A stretch of DNA of 64,000 bases, from contig NZ_LUTS01000008.1 in the NCBI RefSeq assembly GCF_001597735.1, positions 62,001 to 126,000 on the forward strand, written 5' to 3'. Shown here piece after piece: positions 8,217-15,406 of the stretch. Under the pieces are notes generated by a model. It worked only from the letters and a program-made list of their open reading frames with translations. It was not told the origin of the DNA and searched no databases. The DNA comes from Neptuniibacter pectenicola. Lineage in GTDB: Bacteria > Pseudomonadota > Gammaproteobacteria > Pseudomonadales > Balneatricaceae. How positions within the stretch are numbered: position 1 is the stretch's first letter; the number at the start of each line of letters is the position of its first letter. The position numbers and the translations under genes are program-made.

Positions 8217-10058
8217 GTGCAGTCAGACAATATAATAGAAGACTTTGACGCTAAAGGCTTTCTTAAGCAGCTTACAACCCGTCCAGGTGTTTACCAGATG
8301 TATGATCAGGCGGATCAGTTGCTTTATATCGGTAAAGCCAAAAATTTAAAGAACCGTGTCAGTAGTTATTTTCGGAGCACCGGTTTAAGCATTAAAACCG
8401 CGGCCTTAGTGTCAAAGATCGCCGATGTGCGCGTGACGGTGACAAACAGCGAAACTGAAGCCTTACTGCTAGAGCAAAACCTTATTAAGCAGTACAGGCC
8501 TCCGTACAATATTCTATTAAGGGATGATAAGTCCTACCCCTATATTTTTATATCGGATAAGCAGGCCTATCCCGCGGTGCAATTCAGTCGTGGCGCCAAG
8601 CGCAAAAGCGGGCGCTACTTTGGCCCATTTCCTAGTGGCGGGGCGGTTAGGGATAGTTTAAATCTACTGCAAAAAATCTTTAAAATACGGCAATGTGAAG
8701 AGAGTTTCTTTAAAAACCGTTCACGCCCCTGTCTTCAATACCAGATAAAACGCTGCACAGCCCCCTGTGTTGAGGCGATTTCTGAAGCGGCGTACCAAGA
8801 AGATATTCGCCATGCTGCCATGTTTTTAGAAGGTAAAAATAGTGCCGTTATGGATGAGGTGGCCAGCCGAATGGAGGCGTCATCACATGATTTAGATTTT
8901 GAACAAGCCGCTATCTATCGCGATCAGCTGATTAGTTTGCAGAAGGTTCAAGAGCAGCAGTATGTATCAGGCAAACAGGGTGATGCTGACGTTATCGCAT
9001 GTGCAATCAAGCCCGGCGGTGTCTGTGTTCATATGCTGTTTGTTCGAGGGGGGCGTATTATTGGCAGCAAAGCCTATCACCCTAAGGTTGCAGTTGAGGA
9101 GAATGAATCAGAAGTACTCTCTGCATTTATTGCCCAATGGTACCTGATGGGCGTACGTGACATTCCTGCTTATGTCATAACCTCCCATGAACTCACCGAT
9201 AAAACCTGTATCGAAGAAGCGTTGGCCTCGGCAAGGGATAAAAAGGTTGTCCTTGCGCATACGGTAAGGGGTGAGCGGGCAGGATGGCAGAAACTGGCTT
9301 ACACCAATGCAGAGCAGCAGCTGAATAGCTTTTTGGCAAATAAAAAGAATATCTACAACCGCTATTTAGAGCTGCAAGAGCTATTAGGGCTTGAAGAGGT
9401 TCCTCAGCGGTTAGAGTGCTTTGATATAAGCCATAGCTCAGGGGAGGCGACAGTCGCCTCCTGTGTCGTATTTGATCGTAACGGGCCGTTAAAAAGTGAT
9501 TATCGTCATTTTAATATCGAGGGTATTACCCCGGGTGATGACTACGCCGCTATGCATCAAGCCTTGCTTAGACGTTACACTCGATTGAAAAAAGGTGAGG
9601 GCAAGCTGCCGGACCTACTGATAATTGATGGCGGTAAAGGGCAGGTGACACAAGCGATGGAAGTGCTAGACGAACTATCGATTAACGAAGTACTGGTGAT
9701 CGGTATCGCCAAAGGCCCTACACGTAAAGCCGGCTTTGAAGTGCTTATCTCCGGTGAGACCGGCGAAGAAACCGTGCTGGAAAGTGATTCCGCCGCTTTG
9801 CATTTAATGCAACATATTAGAGATGAGGCTCACCGTTTTGCCATTACAGGTCATCGGGCAAGACGAGGCAAAGCGCGCAAAAAATCAGTTTTAGAAGATA
9901 TTCCAGGGGTTGGCCCCAAAAGACGGCGTGAAATACTACGTCATTTCGGTGGAATACAAGAAGTTGAGCGTGCGAGTATTGAAGAAATTGCAAAAGTCTC
10001 TACCATAAGCCAGACCATAGCCGAAGAGATTTACTCGGCACTTCATCCTGATGTATAA
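8217..10058 (+). CDS. uvrC: Excinuclease ABC subunit C
   Basis: UvrC makes the dual incisions around bulky DNA lesions in UvrABC nucleotide excision repair. The 613-aa product starts at GTG. It has the N-terminal GIY-YIG nuclease (GVYQMYDQADQLLYIGKAKN), the cysteine cluster near CLQYQIKRCTAPC, a UVR helix at about residues 205-240, the RNase H-like C-terminal nuclease (ECFDISHSSGE and LLIIDGGKGQV), and a helix-hairpin-helix pair (EDIPGVGPKRRREILRHFGG). Length and domain order are complete. Confidence 0.97.
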   Translation: MQSDNIIEDFDAKGFLKQLTTRPGVYQMYDQADQLLYIGKAKNLKNRVSSYFRSTGLSIKTAALVSKIADVRVTVTNSETEALLLEQNLIKQYRPPYNILLRDDKSYPYIFISDKQAYPAVQFSRGAKRKSGRYFGPFPSGGAVRDSLNLLQKIFKIRQCEESFFKNRSRPCLQYQIKRCTAPCVEAISEAAYQEDIRHAAMFLEGKNSAVMDEVASRMEASSHDLDFEQAAIYRDQLISLQKVQEQQYVSGKQGDADVIACAIKPGGVCVHMLFVRGGRIIGSKAYHPKVAVEENESEVLSAFIAQWYLMGVRDIPAYVITSHELTDKTCIEEALASARDKKVVLAHTVRGERAGWQKLAYTNAEQQLNSFLANKKNIYNRYLELQELLGLEEVPQRLECFDISHSSGEATVASCVVFDRNGPLKSDYRHFNIEGITPGDDYAAMHQALLRRYTRLKKGEGKLPDLLIIDGGKGQVTQAMEVLDELSINEVLVIGIAKGPTRKAGFEVLISGETGEETVLESDSAALHLMQHIRDEAHRFAITGHRARRGKARKKSVLEDIPGVGPKRRREILRHFGGIQEVERASIEEIAKVSTISQTIAEEIYSALHPDV

Positions 10059-10064
10059 GAATTG

Positions 10065-10613
10065 ATGAAAATACCTAATATACTGACAAGCTTACGCATT
10101 CTACTGATCCCTGTATTTGTGCTCGTTTATTATTTACCGTATGAATGGGCACCGATGGCAACGGGGTGTGTTTTCGCCGTGGCAGGCTTTACGGACTGGC
10201 TCGATGGCTATTTAGCCCGAAAGCTAGACCAAACCTCGCCCTTTGGCGCATTCTTAGATCCGGTAGCGGATAAATTAATGGTCGCCATATCGCTCGCCTT
10301 GTTAGTAGAAGGCTATGCGAATTGGTGGATTACCATCCCCGCCGTTATTATTATTGGCCGAGAGATCGTTATATCAGCTTTACGCGAGTGGATGGCGGAG
10401 GTGGGTAAACGCTCAAATGTTGCTGTTTCCTACATTGGTAAGGTCAAAACAGCCTTGCAAATGCTAGCGATAATGCTGATGATCGTTACTGAGCCTTACA
10501 CAATGGTATCTTGGGCTGGGATTGCCGCATTATACATTGCGGCGATTTTAACTTTATGGTCTATGTATCAGTACCTTAGGGCAGCTTGGCCTGCATTATC
10601 TGAAGAGATGTAA
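10065..10613 (+). CDS. pgsA: CDP-diacylglycerol-glycerol-3-phosphate 3-phosphatidyltransferase
   Basis: PgsA makes phosphatidylglycerophosphate, the committed step to phosphatidylglycerol and cardiolipin, in the inner membrane. ATG 10065 gives 182 aa with several membrane helices. The CDP-alcohol phosphotransferase motif is visible as DWLDGYLAR, then an eight-residue gap, then GAFLDPVADK. The uvrC-pgsA-tRNA-Gly-Cys-Leu order is conserved in gammaproteobacteria and supports the call. Confidence 0.95.
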   Translation: MKIPNILTSLRILLIPVFVLVYYLPYEWAPMATGCVFAVAGFTDWLDGYLARKLDQTSPFGAFLDPVADKLMVAISLALLVEGYANWWITIPAVIIIGREIVISALREWMAEVGKRSNVAVSYIGKVKTALQMLAIMLMIVTEPYTMVSWAGIAALYIAAILTLWSMYQYLRAAWPALSEEM

Positions 10614-10653
10614 GTGGTTAATAATTAAGCAGAATTTTTTTCTCGTAACAGTG

Positions 10654-10681
10654 TTGACTTATAATAGAGGAACTCTATAAT
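10654..10681 (+). promoter_or_regulatory. Promoter of the tRNA-Gly/tRNA-Cys operon
   Basis: TTGACT (10654-10659) and TATAAT (10676-10681) are separated by 16 bp and followed by ACGCACC, a C-rich discriminator typical of stable RNA promoters. It lies 23 bp before the tRNA-Gly gene. Confidence 0.8.
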
Positions 10682-10703
10682 ACGCACCACTTGTTACAGC
10701 AGA

Positions 10704-10778
10704 GCGGGAATAGCTCAGTGGTAGAGCACAACCTTGCCAAGGTTGGGGTCGCGAGTTCGAACCTCGTTTCCCGCTCCA
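10704..10778 (+). tRNA. tRNA-Gly (GCC)
   Basis: The acceptor stem GCGGGAA pairs with TTCCCGC, the D arm is GCTC/GAGC, the anticodon loop is TTGCCAA with GCC at 10736-10738, the T loop is GTTCGAA, and the 3' CCA is encoded. It is the first gene of the tRNA operon. Confidence 0.97.
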
Positions 10779-10799
10779 AATGCTAGATCAGGTTTTAGA

Positions 10800-10873
10800 G
10801 GCGCGGTGGCAGAGTGGTCATGCAGCGGACTGCAACTCCGTGTACGCCGGTTCGATTCCGACCCGCGCCTCCA
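10800..10873 (+). tRNA. tRNA-Cys (GCA), intact copy at the prophage attL
   Basis: The acceptor stem GGCGCGG pairs with CCGCGCC, the anticodon GCA is at 10832-10834, the T loop is GTTCGATTC, and CCA is encoded. The prophage crossover core starts at 10828 in the anticodon arm, so the 3' half here is phage-borne sequence that restores a complete tRNA. The displaced chromosomal 3' half sits at 45877-45929. Confidence 0.97.
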
Positions 10874-10880
10874 TTAAAAT
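10828..10880 (+). other. attL core (53 bp) of the prophage
   Basis: Identical to 45877-45929. It starts in the anticodon arm of tRNA-Cys, runs through the 3' end and CCA, and ends with ATTAAAAT. The base before and the base after the identity differ between the two copies, which fixes the core limits. Confidence 0.93.
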
Positions 10881-10881
10881 C

Positions 10882-10907
10882 AAGCACTTATCTAAGTGCT
10901 TTTTTTA
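10882..10907 (+). terminator. Phage-supplied terminator after tRNA-Cys
   Basis: AAGCACTTA and TAAGTGCTT form a near-perfect palindrome followed by TTTTT. It lies on the phage side of attL, so after integration it ends the shortened tRNA-Gly/Cys transcript and shields the prophage's left arm from it. Confidence 0.8.
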
Positions 10908-10910
10908 TAT

Positions 10911-10944
10911 CCGAATACTTCCGAATAAAATACCGAATATACAG
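10911..10944 (+). other. Candidate integrase arm-type sites, left
   Basis: Three tandem CCGAATA copies lie at 10911, 10921 and 10933, the last extended to CCGAATATACAG. The same 12-mer occurs at 45765-45776 by attR, and an inverted CCGAAT lies at 45829-45834. Short repeats inside both ends of a tyrosine-integrase phage fit arm-type binding sites. Confidence 0.55.
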
Positions 10945-10986
10945 TGCTTAGTTTTGCTTGTGGCATGTGTATTGTTTGATACATAA

Positions 10987-11044
10987 ATAACACTACGTTC
11001 ATCGGTACAGCTCGTAACCTCGCAGACGTTGAACTACCTGTTAT
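10987..11044 (-). repeat. attC-like recombination site 1
   Basis: ATAAC at the left and GTTAT at the right form outer core sites around an imperfect inverted repeat (ACGTTCATCG against GACGTTGAAC). The stop codon of the gene at 11041-11379 lies within the right core, as in integron cassettes. The 58-bp site is nearly identical to 13732-13789. Confidence 0.7.
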
Positions 11045-11379
11045 AAACACGGTAGCTTCTGCACTGGTTTCAGCGTGATAGCACACTCAGTCAATTTTTT
11101 ATGCTCGCGTTCTTCATGGCTATATACCGTGGCAGGCACAACAAAAGATGGTTCGTCGCCGAATGGCTTTTCTTTTATTTCGACCTCTGCAACCAATTTC
11201 CCTTCGGAAACTTCAGCGCTGAAAACTCTGCCTATTACTCTATCGCGGTTAAAATCTACTGTTACGGGTACACCCTCGGCAGTGCTCGCCATTCTTTCTA
11301 GATCGGAGACAGAAAAAGCCATCTGTTTACCCCAGTTCTCGAATGGATCTGTTGTTGCAATAGTGACCTTTAATCTCAT
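11041..11379 (-). CDS. Hypothetical cassette protein (112 aa)
   Basis: The start is ATG 11379, preceded by TGAGGATACGAAAC. The product begins MRLKVTIATTDPFENWGKQM and contains a beta-rich stretch GVPVTVDFNRDRVIGRVFSA. The pattern of short strands followed by LTECAITLKPVQ recalls phage proteins that handle capsid or decoration folds, but I cannot assign a family. The stop codon is inside the attC-like site 1, which marks the gene as a cassette. Confidence 0.6.
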   Translation of the reverse strand: MRLKVTIATTDPFENWGKQMAFSVSDLERMASTAEGVPVTVDFNRDRVIGRVFSAEVSEGKLVAEVEIKEKPFGDEPSFVVPATVYSHEEREHKKLTECAITLKPVQKLPCL

Positions 11380-11401
11380 GTTTCGTATCCTCAATGTGTT
11401 T

Positions 11402-11470
11402 ATAACAACCCAAGCCAGCAGGAATTTTTACTCGCTTTCGCTCTTAAAAATCCTCTGCTTGCCAGGTTAT
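11402..11470 (-). repeat. attC-like recombination site 2
   Basis: The outer ATAAC and GTTAT cores enclose a long imperfect inverted repeat (AGCAGGAATTTTTA against TAAAAATCCTCTGCT) with unpaired extra bases and a short GC-containing loop. It is 69 bp. The stop codon of the 79-aa gene lies in the right core. Confidence 0.75.
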
Positions 11471-11706
11471 GTGTATCTTTGTTCATATTCTGATAACTGC
11501 TGAACTGTTAACTCAATAGATTCGTAATCATCATCAGTCATTTCTTGTTCTTTTTGGCACTCAGGGTATGTGCATTGCTTATACCCTTCATTTTCAAAAA
11601 ACTCCCAGTCGTGATCGCATTGCTTTTGAACGTCTTCTAGCTCTTCACAATTACTTTGATCTTTGCAGGGAATGTATACGTCACGCTGACATCTTGAGCA
11701 GCCCAT
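11467..11706 (-). CDS. Cysteine-rich cassette protein (79 aa)
   Basis: The product has two CxxC-type pairs near the N terminus (MGCSRCQRDVYIPC) and later single cysteines (QCDHDW, YKQCTYPEC), suggesting a zinc-binding module, followed by an acidic, mostly helical tail. The start is ATG 11706 with TTGGAGAGATT upstream. I do not recognise the family. It forms one cassette with attC-like site 2 at its 3' end. Confidence 0.6.
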   Translation of the reverse strand: MGCSRCQRDVYIPCKDQSNCEELEDVQKQCDHDWEFFENEGYKQCTYPECQKEQEMTDDDYESIELTVQQLSEYEQRYT

Positions 11707-11728
11707 AATCTCTCCAAGTTAAGAACAC

Positions 11729-11788
11729 ATAACAATCGGCTATAGGCTCGACTGTCGTTGCACTCCATCGGCTAAGCCGTTGGGTTAT
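11729..11788 (-). repeat. attC-like recombination site 3
   Basis: The ATAAC and GTTAT cores enclose CGGCTATAG against CTAAGCCG, which pairs perfectly except for one extrahelical base, the classic attC hairpin feature. The 60-bp site is nearly identical to 15940-15999 and carries the stop codon of the gene at 11785. Confidence 0.8.
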
Positions 11789-12144
11789 AACTCTTTCCGC
11801 GCTTGAAACTCGCCCTCAAATATCACTGAGCTATCAGCGGTCACAGATAGTCGCGCCAGTACTCTAGCCAGTTCATCAGGCCGGTAATCTATCAGGCCGC
11901 GATTCAGCTCTCTGTTTATCGCATTCCTGAAATAGCTCACATCAACCCCGTAGCGGTTTTTGCCATTCTCTGCTGGCGGCACACAGTCAGCCTTACGCTG
12001 TATCGGTCGGGAATACTCTGTCACGTGGCGCTGGTACTCTAGGTTCAAATCCTGAATCGTGAACCACGTTTCATCAGCGCCAAAGCAGCGGTCGCCAACT
12101 TTTATCTCCTCGCCTAAATTTAAATCTCGCCAATACTCGGCCAT
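11785..12144 (-). CDS. Hypothetical cassette protein (119 aa)
   Basis: The start is ATG 12144 (MAEYWRDLNLGEEIKVGDRC), with AAGAGG nine bases upstream. The product is soluble, with a possible small beta domain at the N terminus and a helical C terminus (RPDELARVLARLSVTAD). I do not recognise it. Its stop codon lies in attC-like site 3, so gene and site form a cassette. Confidence 0.6.
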   Translation of the reverse strand: MAEYWRDLNLGEEIKVGDRCFGADETWFTIQDLNLEYQRHVTEYSRPIQRKADCVPPAENGKNRYGVDVSYFRNAINRELNRGLIDYRPDELARVLARLSVTADSSVIFEGEFQARKEL

Positions 12145-12169
12145 TTTCAAAACCTCTTAAAATCCCGTT

Positions 12170-12237
12170 ATAACAATCAGTAGCAGCGGGTCGTCATTAC
12201 GCTGCGCTTCATTCCTCACCGCTGTCCTGCGGGTTAT
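12170..12237 (-). repeat. attC-like recombination site 4
   Basis: The ATAAC and GTTAT cores enclose the inverted repeat CAGCGG/CCGCTG, with a second inner pairing around ACGCTGCGCT. It is 68 bp and nearly identical to 14956-15024 over about 63 bp, despite different flanking genes. Confidence 0.75.
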
Positions 12238-12244
12238 CTTTGGG

Positions 12245-12397
12245 TTATTTGTCTGGCAGCCATAGCCATCCATTAAAGTAATCACTCCACCAAATCATCT
12301 CGCCACGTTTCCGAAGCTTCACTGATCTGGCCCGATTAAGCACAAGTCTTGCCTTCTTGTCGGCAAGCAAATTAAATTCTTCTTGTTCAGTTTTCAT
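12245..12397 (-). CDS. Small hypothetical cassette protein (50 aa)
   Basis: ATG 12397 opens a 50-codon frame beginning MKTEQEEFNLLADKKARLVL and ending with a tryptophan-rich stretch (MIWWSDYFNGWLWLPDK). It is basic in the middle and aromatic at the end, and I do not recognise it. It fills the cassette position upstream of attC-like site 4 (stop codon 8 bp from the core), which is the main support for it being a gene. Confidence 0.45.
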   Translation of the reverse strand: MKTEQEEFNLLADKKARLVLNRARSVKLRKRGEMIWWSDYFNGWLWLPDK

Positions 12398-12464
12398 AGC
12401 TATCCAAATAATAAGGCGTTAAATACTGGCTTGCTTAGCGAAAGATATATGTATTAGGCTCATG

Positions 12465-13463
12465 TTAGTCATGTGTTTTTACGATAGGTATTTTCCTATC
12501 GTACACCTGGACCTGGGCGGTTGTTTTGTGGCCTGAGATTTGTTGCTTATCGTAAGGGTTGCCGTCAATGTCAGATATTGATTTTGCTTTTATATCGTGA
12601 AATGTGAAGTCGAAGCTTAGTTCTGGGTTTGCTTTTACTGCTTTTTCTTTTGCGGCGGCGTACCAGTGCCGTAGGCGGTTGCCTGATATTTTTTGTGCTT
12701 TTGCGTCTGCTAGTACCCAGTTAATGCTGTGTATTGCGCTTTGTCTTCTTGCTATTTCGATGGCTGAGCGGAGGCGTGGAGTCCAAGCTTTTATTTGAAC
12801 TTTGCCTGTTTTTCCTTGCTTTATTAGTATGCCTTCGTTTAGCAGCTGCGCTGGAGTTAGCGCTAATACATCGCCTTGACGTGCTGCACAGCAATAGCTT
12901 ATTTCCATTGCTGCGTACAGAAGCGGCGGTGCTTGTTGTAGTACTGCGGTGTATTCTTGATCTGTAATGTATCTATCGCGGCTTTTTTCTGTGAATTTTG
13001 GAACGCCTTTGCAGGGGTTTACTGTGATTTTGCCGCGTGCGTAGGCCCAGCTGAAGACTTTACTCATAAAGCTATGTTCGCGGTTTGCTTGGACCTTGCT
13101 TTTTGTGCCTCGTATATCCATGTATTGCTGTATCATGGCGGGCCGTATAGCTTCTGCTGACATTTTACCGAACACCGGCATTATGACGTTTGCATTGCGG
13201 GTGTAGTCTTTTTGTGTTCGCGGGGCGAGGTCGAAGAAAGCGGGGGAGGATAGGAACTCTGTAACGAGGTGTTCCATTGATCCGTCACGCATTTCAAGAT
13301 TGCGCTGCTCTTCTGTATAGCGATCCCAGACGCGTTTGCGGGTTGCTCCGATTGGGCATAGTTTTATGCACTGGCCTGTTTTAGTCCTGAACTCATACGC
13401 TGATTTGCCCTGATATACACGCGGAGGCATCCATTCCGATCCGGCTTTTCTTCTGCGACCCAT
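12465..13463 (-). CDS. Phage tyrosine recombinase (integrase)
   Basis: The 332-aa protein has an N-terminal arm-binding region, a core-binding SAM-like domain at about residues 60-145 (LVTEFLSSPAFFDLAPRTQK), and a catalytic domain. The conserved residues are visible as the first arginine in CAARQGDVLAL, then HDIKAKS (H-x-x-K where most integrases have H-x-x-R), GHKTT, and the tyrosine in QVYDRK. It is not an IntI: the patch characteristic of integron integrases is absent. It is the likely catalyst of the tRNA-Cys insertion. Confidence 0.93.
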   Translation of the reverse strand: MGRRRKAGSEWMPPRVYQGKSAYEFRTKTGQCIKLCPIGATRKRVWDRYTEEQRNLEMRDGSMEHLVTEFLSSPAFFDLAPRTQKDYTRNANVIMPVFGKMSAEAIRPAMIQQYMDIRGTKSKVQANREHSFMSKVFSWAYARGKITVNPCKGVPKFTEKSRDRYITDQEYTAVLQQAPPLLYAAMEISYCCAARQGDVLALTPAQLLNEGILIKQGKTGKVQIKAWTPRLRSAIEIARRQSAIHSINWVLADAKAQKISGNRLRHWYAAAKEKAVKANPELSFDFTFHDIKAKSISDIDGNPYDKQQISGHKTTAQVQVYDRKIPIVKTHD

Positions 13464-13464
13464 G

Positions 13465-13698
13465 TTAATTACTTACCATGCTGAGCGCCCTGAAATCCGG
13501 CGCTGTACTGTGTTTTGATTGATCAACCTGCTGGTGGTACGGGTTGTATATGTGATGAGGTGTAACCCGCAGTCGTCCATCGGTAGGTCTGACTATGTAA
13601 AATATGCCGTGCTTATCGAGCACCTGCCGCTGCTTAGCAGGCTGGCTATAGCCTGTCAGGTCTTCCAGCTGCTTATCTGTTAAAAATTCAATGCTCAT
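13465..13698 (-). CDS. DUF4224-like integrase companion
   Basis: The 77-aa protein MSIEFLTDKQLEDLTGYSQP continues with KQRQVLDKHGIFYIVRPTDGRLRV. It matches the DUF4224 pattern often encoded one base upstream of phage integrases. A role in DNA binding or excision control is inferred from position. Its stop codon is one base from the integrase start, so the two are translationally coupled. Confidence 0.7.
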   Translation of the reverse strand: MSIEFLTDKQLEDLTGYSQPAKQRQVLDKHGIFYIVRPTDGRLRVTPHHIYNPYHQQVDQSKHSTAPDFRALSMVSN

Positions 13699-13731
13699 AT
13701 CGAAACACCATATTTTGTTTAGTCGTTTTGT

Positions 13732-13789
13732 ATAACACTACGTTCATCGGTACAGCTCGTAACCTCGCAGACGTTGAACTGCTTGTTAT
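13732..13789 (-). repeat. attC-like recombination site 5
   Basis: This is a 58-bp ATAAC...GTTAT palindrome that differs from site 1 (10987-11044) at only a few positions. It lies just upstream of the integrase operon and at the 3' end of the 56-aa cassette gene. Confidence 0.7.
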
Positions 13790-13793
13790 GGCG

Positions 13794-13964
13794 CTAGTCG
13801 TCTACGTTCTGAACTTGGGCGGCTATATCCTCAAGCGCGGACATGACATCATCGCTTGTGTCGCCTTCGCTGATCGTAGTGCTGACAAAATTGCTGTTGT
13901 CAAAAACCATATACAATTCGCCGTCTTCGTTAATGCCTATTTTTGTCAATGTCTGCATTTCCAT
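13794..13964 (-). CDS. Small acidic cassette protein (56 aa)
   Basis: ATG 13964 is preceded by GGAGGTGA, a near-perfect ribosome binding site. The product begins MEMQTLTKIGINEDGELYMV and ends in an acidic helix (DVMSALEDIAAQVQNVDD). I do not recognise the family. The stop codon lies 5 bp from attC-like site 5. Confidence 0.6.
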   Translation of the reverse strand: MEMQTLTKIGINEDGELYMVFDNSNFVSTTISEGDTSDDVMSALEDIAAQVQNVDD

Positions 13965-13977
13965 TCACCTCCGCGCC

Positions 13978-14034
13978 ATAACAATGCATTAAATTCGAGC
14001 CTCGTTTCACTCGTCCAAATTACCGCTGGGTTAT
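13978..14034 (-). repeat. attC-like recombination site 6
   Basis: The ATAAC and GTTAT cores are present 57 bp apart, directly after the 61-aa gene. The internal inverted repeat is weaker than in the other sites, so this copy may be diverged. Confidence 0.5.
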
Positions 14035-14036
14035 AT

Positions 14037-14222
14037 TCACTCAACCAACTCTGCACTACCGTCAATATGATTGTTTGACCAGTCCCGCCAGTAGTCGCTG
14101 ATTAAATCTTCTCGCTGTTCATCTGTTTCGCACTCACTCCATTCAGTCTCATCAATGTCGATGATGTCTTCCTGAGTCGCATTAACTAAACCGATATTTA
14201 AACTTACTTTAATTTGTGGCAT
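14037..14222 (-). CDS. Small acidic cassette protein (61 aa)
   Basis: The start is ATG 14222 after GGAGGGCGCT. The product begins MPQIKVSLNIGLVNATQEDI and is strongly acidic (IDIDETEWSECETDEQREDL), a composition reminiscent of DNA-mimic or anti-restriction proteins. That resemblance is only compositional. It sits three bases from attC-like site 6. Confidence 0.6.
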   Translation of the reverse strand: MPQIKVSLNIGLVNATQEDIIDIDETEWSECETDEQREDLISDYWRDWSNNHIDGSAELVE

Positions 14223-14238
14223 AGCGCCCTCCGTAAAT

Positions 14239-14296
14239 ATAACAGTGCAATCAATCCGACTGCTCGCTGCTCTCGCGCGTTTTATCGCTGGGTTAT
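14239..14296 (-). repeat. attC-like recombination site 7
   Basis: The ATAAC and GTTAT cores are 58 bp apart, with GC-rich imperfect palindromic sequence between (GCTCGCTGCTCTCGCGCG). It lies directly after the 127-aa MazG-like gene. Confidence 0.55.
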
Positions 14297-14299
14297 TCG

Positions 14300-14683
14300 T
14301 CAGTTGCAGTCACATTCAGTGATTGGCATGTCGCAATCGCCGCAGCAGCGCTCACGATCTTGATTATCTGTCTGCCTATAGTCTGGGAATAAGTGCTTGT
14401 TATGGTGCAGATACCGAGGAATGCTAAATATCTTGTCAGTAAATCCCTGACCAATAGCATCATCATCAACGTCACCGCTTTCTAGCATTAAGTACTTGGC
14501 TGCTGAAACATCACCCAACTCTTTTTCAAGCAGCGATCTATTGTTGGGACCACCGTTAGGGTGGCAACTATCAAACCCGTGACGCTGAATTTTTCCAATC
14601 ACTTGTATTACTTCGGCGCACTCTTCTGCGAGTATGCTGAGGCGCTCTGCTTCGGCTGGCGTTAGCTTGTTAAAGTGTCCCAT
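14300..14683 (-). CDS. MazG-like nucleotide pyrophosphohydrolase (127 aa)
   Basis: The protein has LAEECAEVIQVIGKI with the EExxE metal-binding motif, then LLEKELGDVSAAK with the ExxD motif, spaced as in the all-alpha NTP pyrophosphatase (MazG/dUTPase-like) superfamily. The C terminus ends in a cysteine cluster (CCGDCDMPITECDC) that could bind zinc. The start is ATG 14683 after GGAGGTGATG. Such proteins hydrolyse nucleotides and are common phage and cassette accessories. Substrate is unknown. Confidence 0.7.
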   Translation of the reverse strand: MGHFNKLTPAEAERLSILAEECAEVIQVIGKIQRHGFDSCHPNGGPNNRSLLEKELGDVSAAKYLMLESGDVDDDAIGQGFTDKIFSIPRYLHHNKHLFPDYRQTDNQDRERCCGDCDMPITECDCN

Positions 14684-14748
14684 TCATCACCTCCGACGAA
14701 TAATAAATATTTAAAAGAGGATGCCTTCGGCACCCGTTAAAAACCGGG

Positions 14749-14940
14749 TTAGGCGCTGCAATAAATAATTGCTAGCGTCAATAAAAAAACTGCTATCGCT
14801 ATACCTCTTATAATGTCTATAGCAAATGGATTTTGCGGCTCAGATGGGATGTTTTCAGTTGTTGGCGGTGGACAACTACAGGGTTGGTATCCCATTCCAT
14901 TCATCCCGTTAAAACCTTTCTTGCAGCTATCGCACTTCAT
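14749..14940 (-). CDS. Small membrane protein with a cysteine motif (63 aa)
   Basis: ATG 14940 after AGGAGTTAGAA is preferred over an upstream start, which would run through attC-like site 9. The product begins MKCDSCKKGFNGMNGMGYQP, with a CxxC pair and a later CSC, and ends in a hydrophobic helix (GIAIAVFLLTLAIIYCSA). It may be a tail-anchored zinc protein. The downstream site near 14700-14755 is a degenerate attC. Function is unknown. Confidence 0.55.
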   Translation of the reverse strand: MKCDSCKKGFNGMNGMGYQPCSCPPPTTENIPSEPQNPFAIDIIRGIAIAVFLLTLAIIYCSA

Positions 14941-14955
14941 TTCTAACTCCTGTCG

Positions 14956-15024
14956 CCCAACAACCAGTAGCAGCGGATCGTCATTACGCTGCGCTTCATT
15001 CCTCACCGCTGTCCTGCGGGTTAT
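14956..15024 (-). repeat. attC-like recombination site 9
   Basis: Nearly identical to site 4 (12170-12237) over about 63 bp, with CCCAAC in place of the left ATAAC core and GTTAT at the right. It carries the stop codon of the 60-aa gene. Confidence 0.75.
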
Positions 15025-15203
15025 AAACCTTCGTCCAAATATTGCTGCAAAACCTCAATTGTCAGCTTTGCCAGCTCTGGCGTCATAGGCTGTCCCGTCC
15101 ACTGAAAACCGTTACGCATAGTCAGTAATTGCGTGTCGTAATCATCCTTTGTTAACTTGGCCTTAATCTTTCCATTCTCTCTTACAATTTCTTTCGTGTT
15201 CAT
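15021..15203 (-). CDS. Small cassette protein (60 aa)
   Basis: ATG 15203 is preceded by AAGGAGCCAGT. The product begins MNTKEIVRENGKIKAKLTKD and ends with an amphipathic helix (PELAKLTIEVLQQYLDEGL). I do not recognise it. The stop codon is within the right core of attC-like site 9, as expected for a cassette. Confidence 0.6.
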   Translation of the reverse strand: MNTKEIVRENGKIKAKLTKDDYDTQLLTMRNGFQWTGQPMTPELAKLTIEVLQQYLDEGL

Positions 15204-15256
15204 ACTGGCTCCTTGTCGGATTGTTCGCCTGCGGCTCTCAACCGCAAATTTAAAGG

Positions 15257-15376
15257 TTATGGCGCTACCTGCCCAAGCTCAACAGAGTAGGCGGCATACT
15301 TGTTAACCTTCTGCTTTTTGTTCTGAATGTGGACACCGTCAATTTGGAACCAAAAATCGAACTCATCATTCAACAT
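15257..15376 (-). CDS. Very small hypothetical protein (39 aa)
   Basis: ATG 15376 opens MLNDEFDFWFQIDGVHIQNK and runs to a stop inside the GTTAT core at 15256-15260. The ribosome binding site is weak and a GTG six bases upstream is an alternative start. The inverted repeat TGCGG/CCGCA beyond the stop could be a decayed attC. The coding call rests on the repeated cassette pattern. Confidence 0.35.
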   Translation of the reverse strand: MLNDEFDFWFQIDGVHIQNKKQKVNKYAAYSVELGQVAP

Positions 15377-15406
15377 GTCCACTATCGCAGCCCAGTTAGC
15401 TTGGGG

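Larger units (their letters stand above)
10987..12397 (-). mobile_element. Gene-cassette-like block A, downstream of the phage integrase
   Basis: Four small leftward genes are each followed at their 3' end by an attC-like palindrome, at 10987, 11402, 11729 and 12170. No integron integrase is present, so the block resembles a CALIN (a cluster of attC sites lacking an integron integrase). It sits between attL and the phage integrase. It belongs with block B at 13732-17103, from which the integrase and its companion gene separate it. Confidence 0.65.

Noticed and set aside
12465..13463. Integron integrase (IntI) for the cassette array
   Set aside because: The protein looks like a phage integrase with an N-terminal arm-binding part and a DUF4224-like companion, and lacks the extra patch of IntI proteins.
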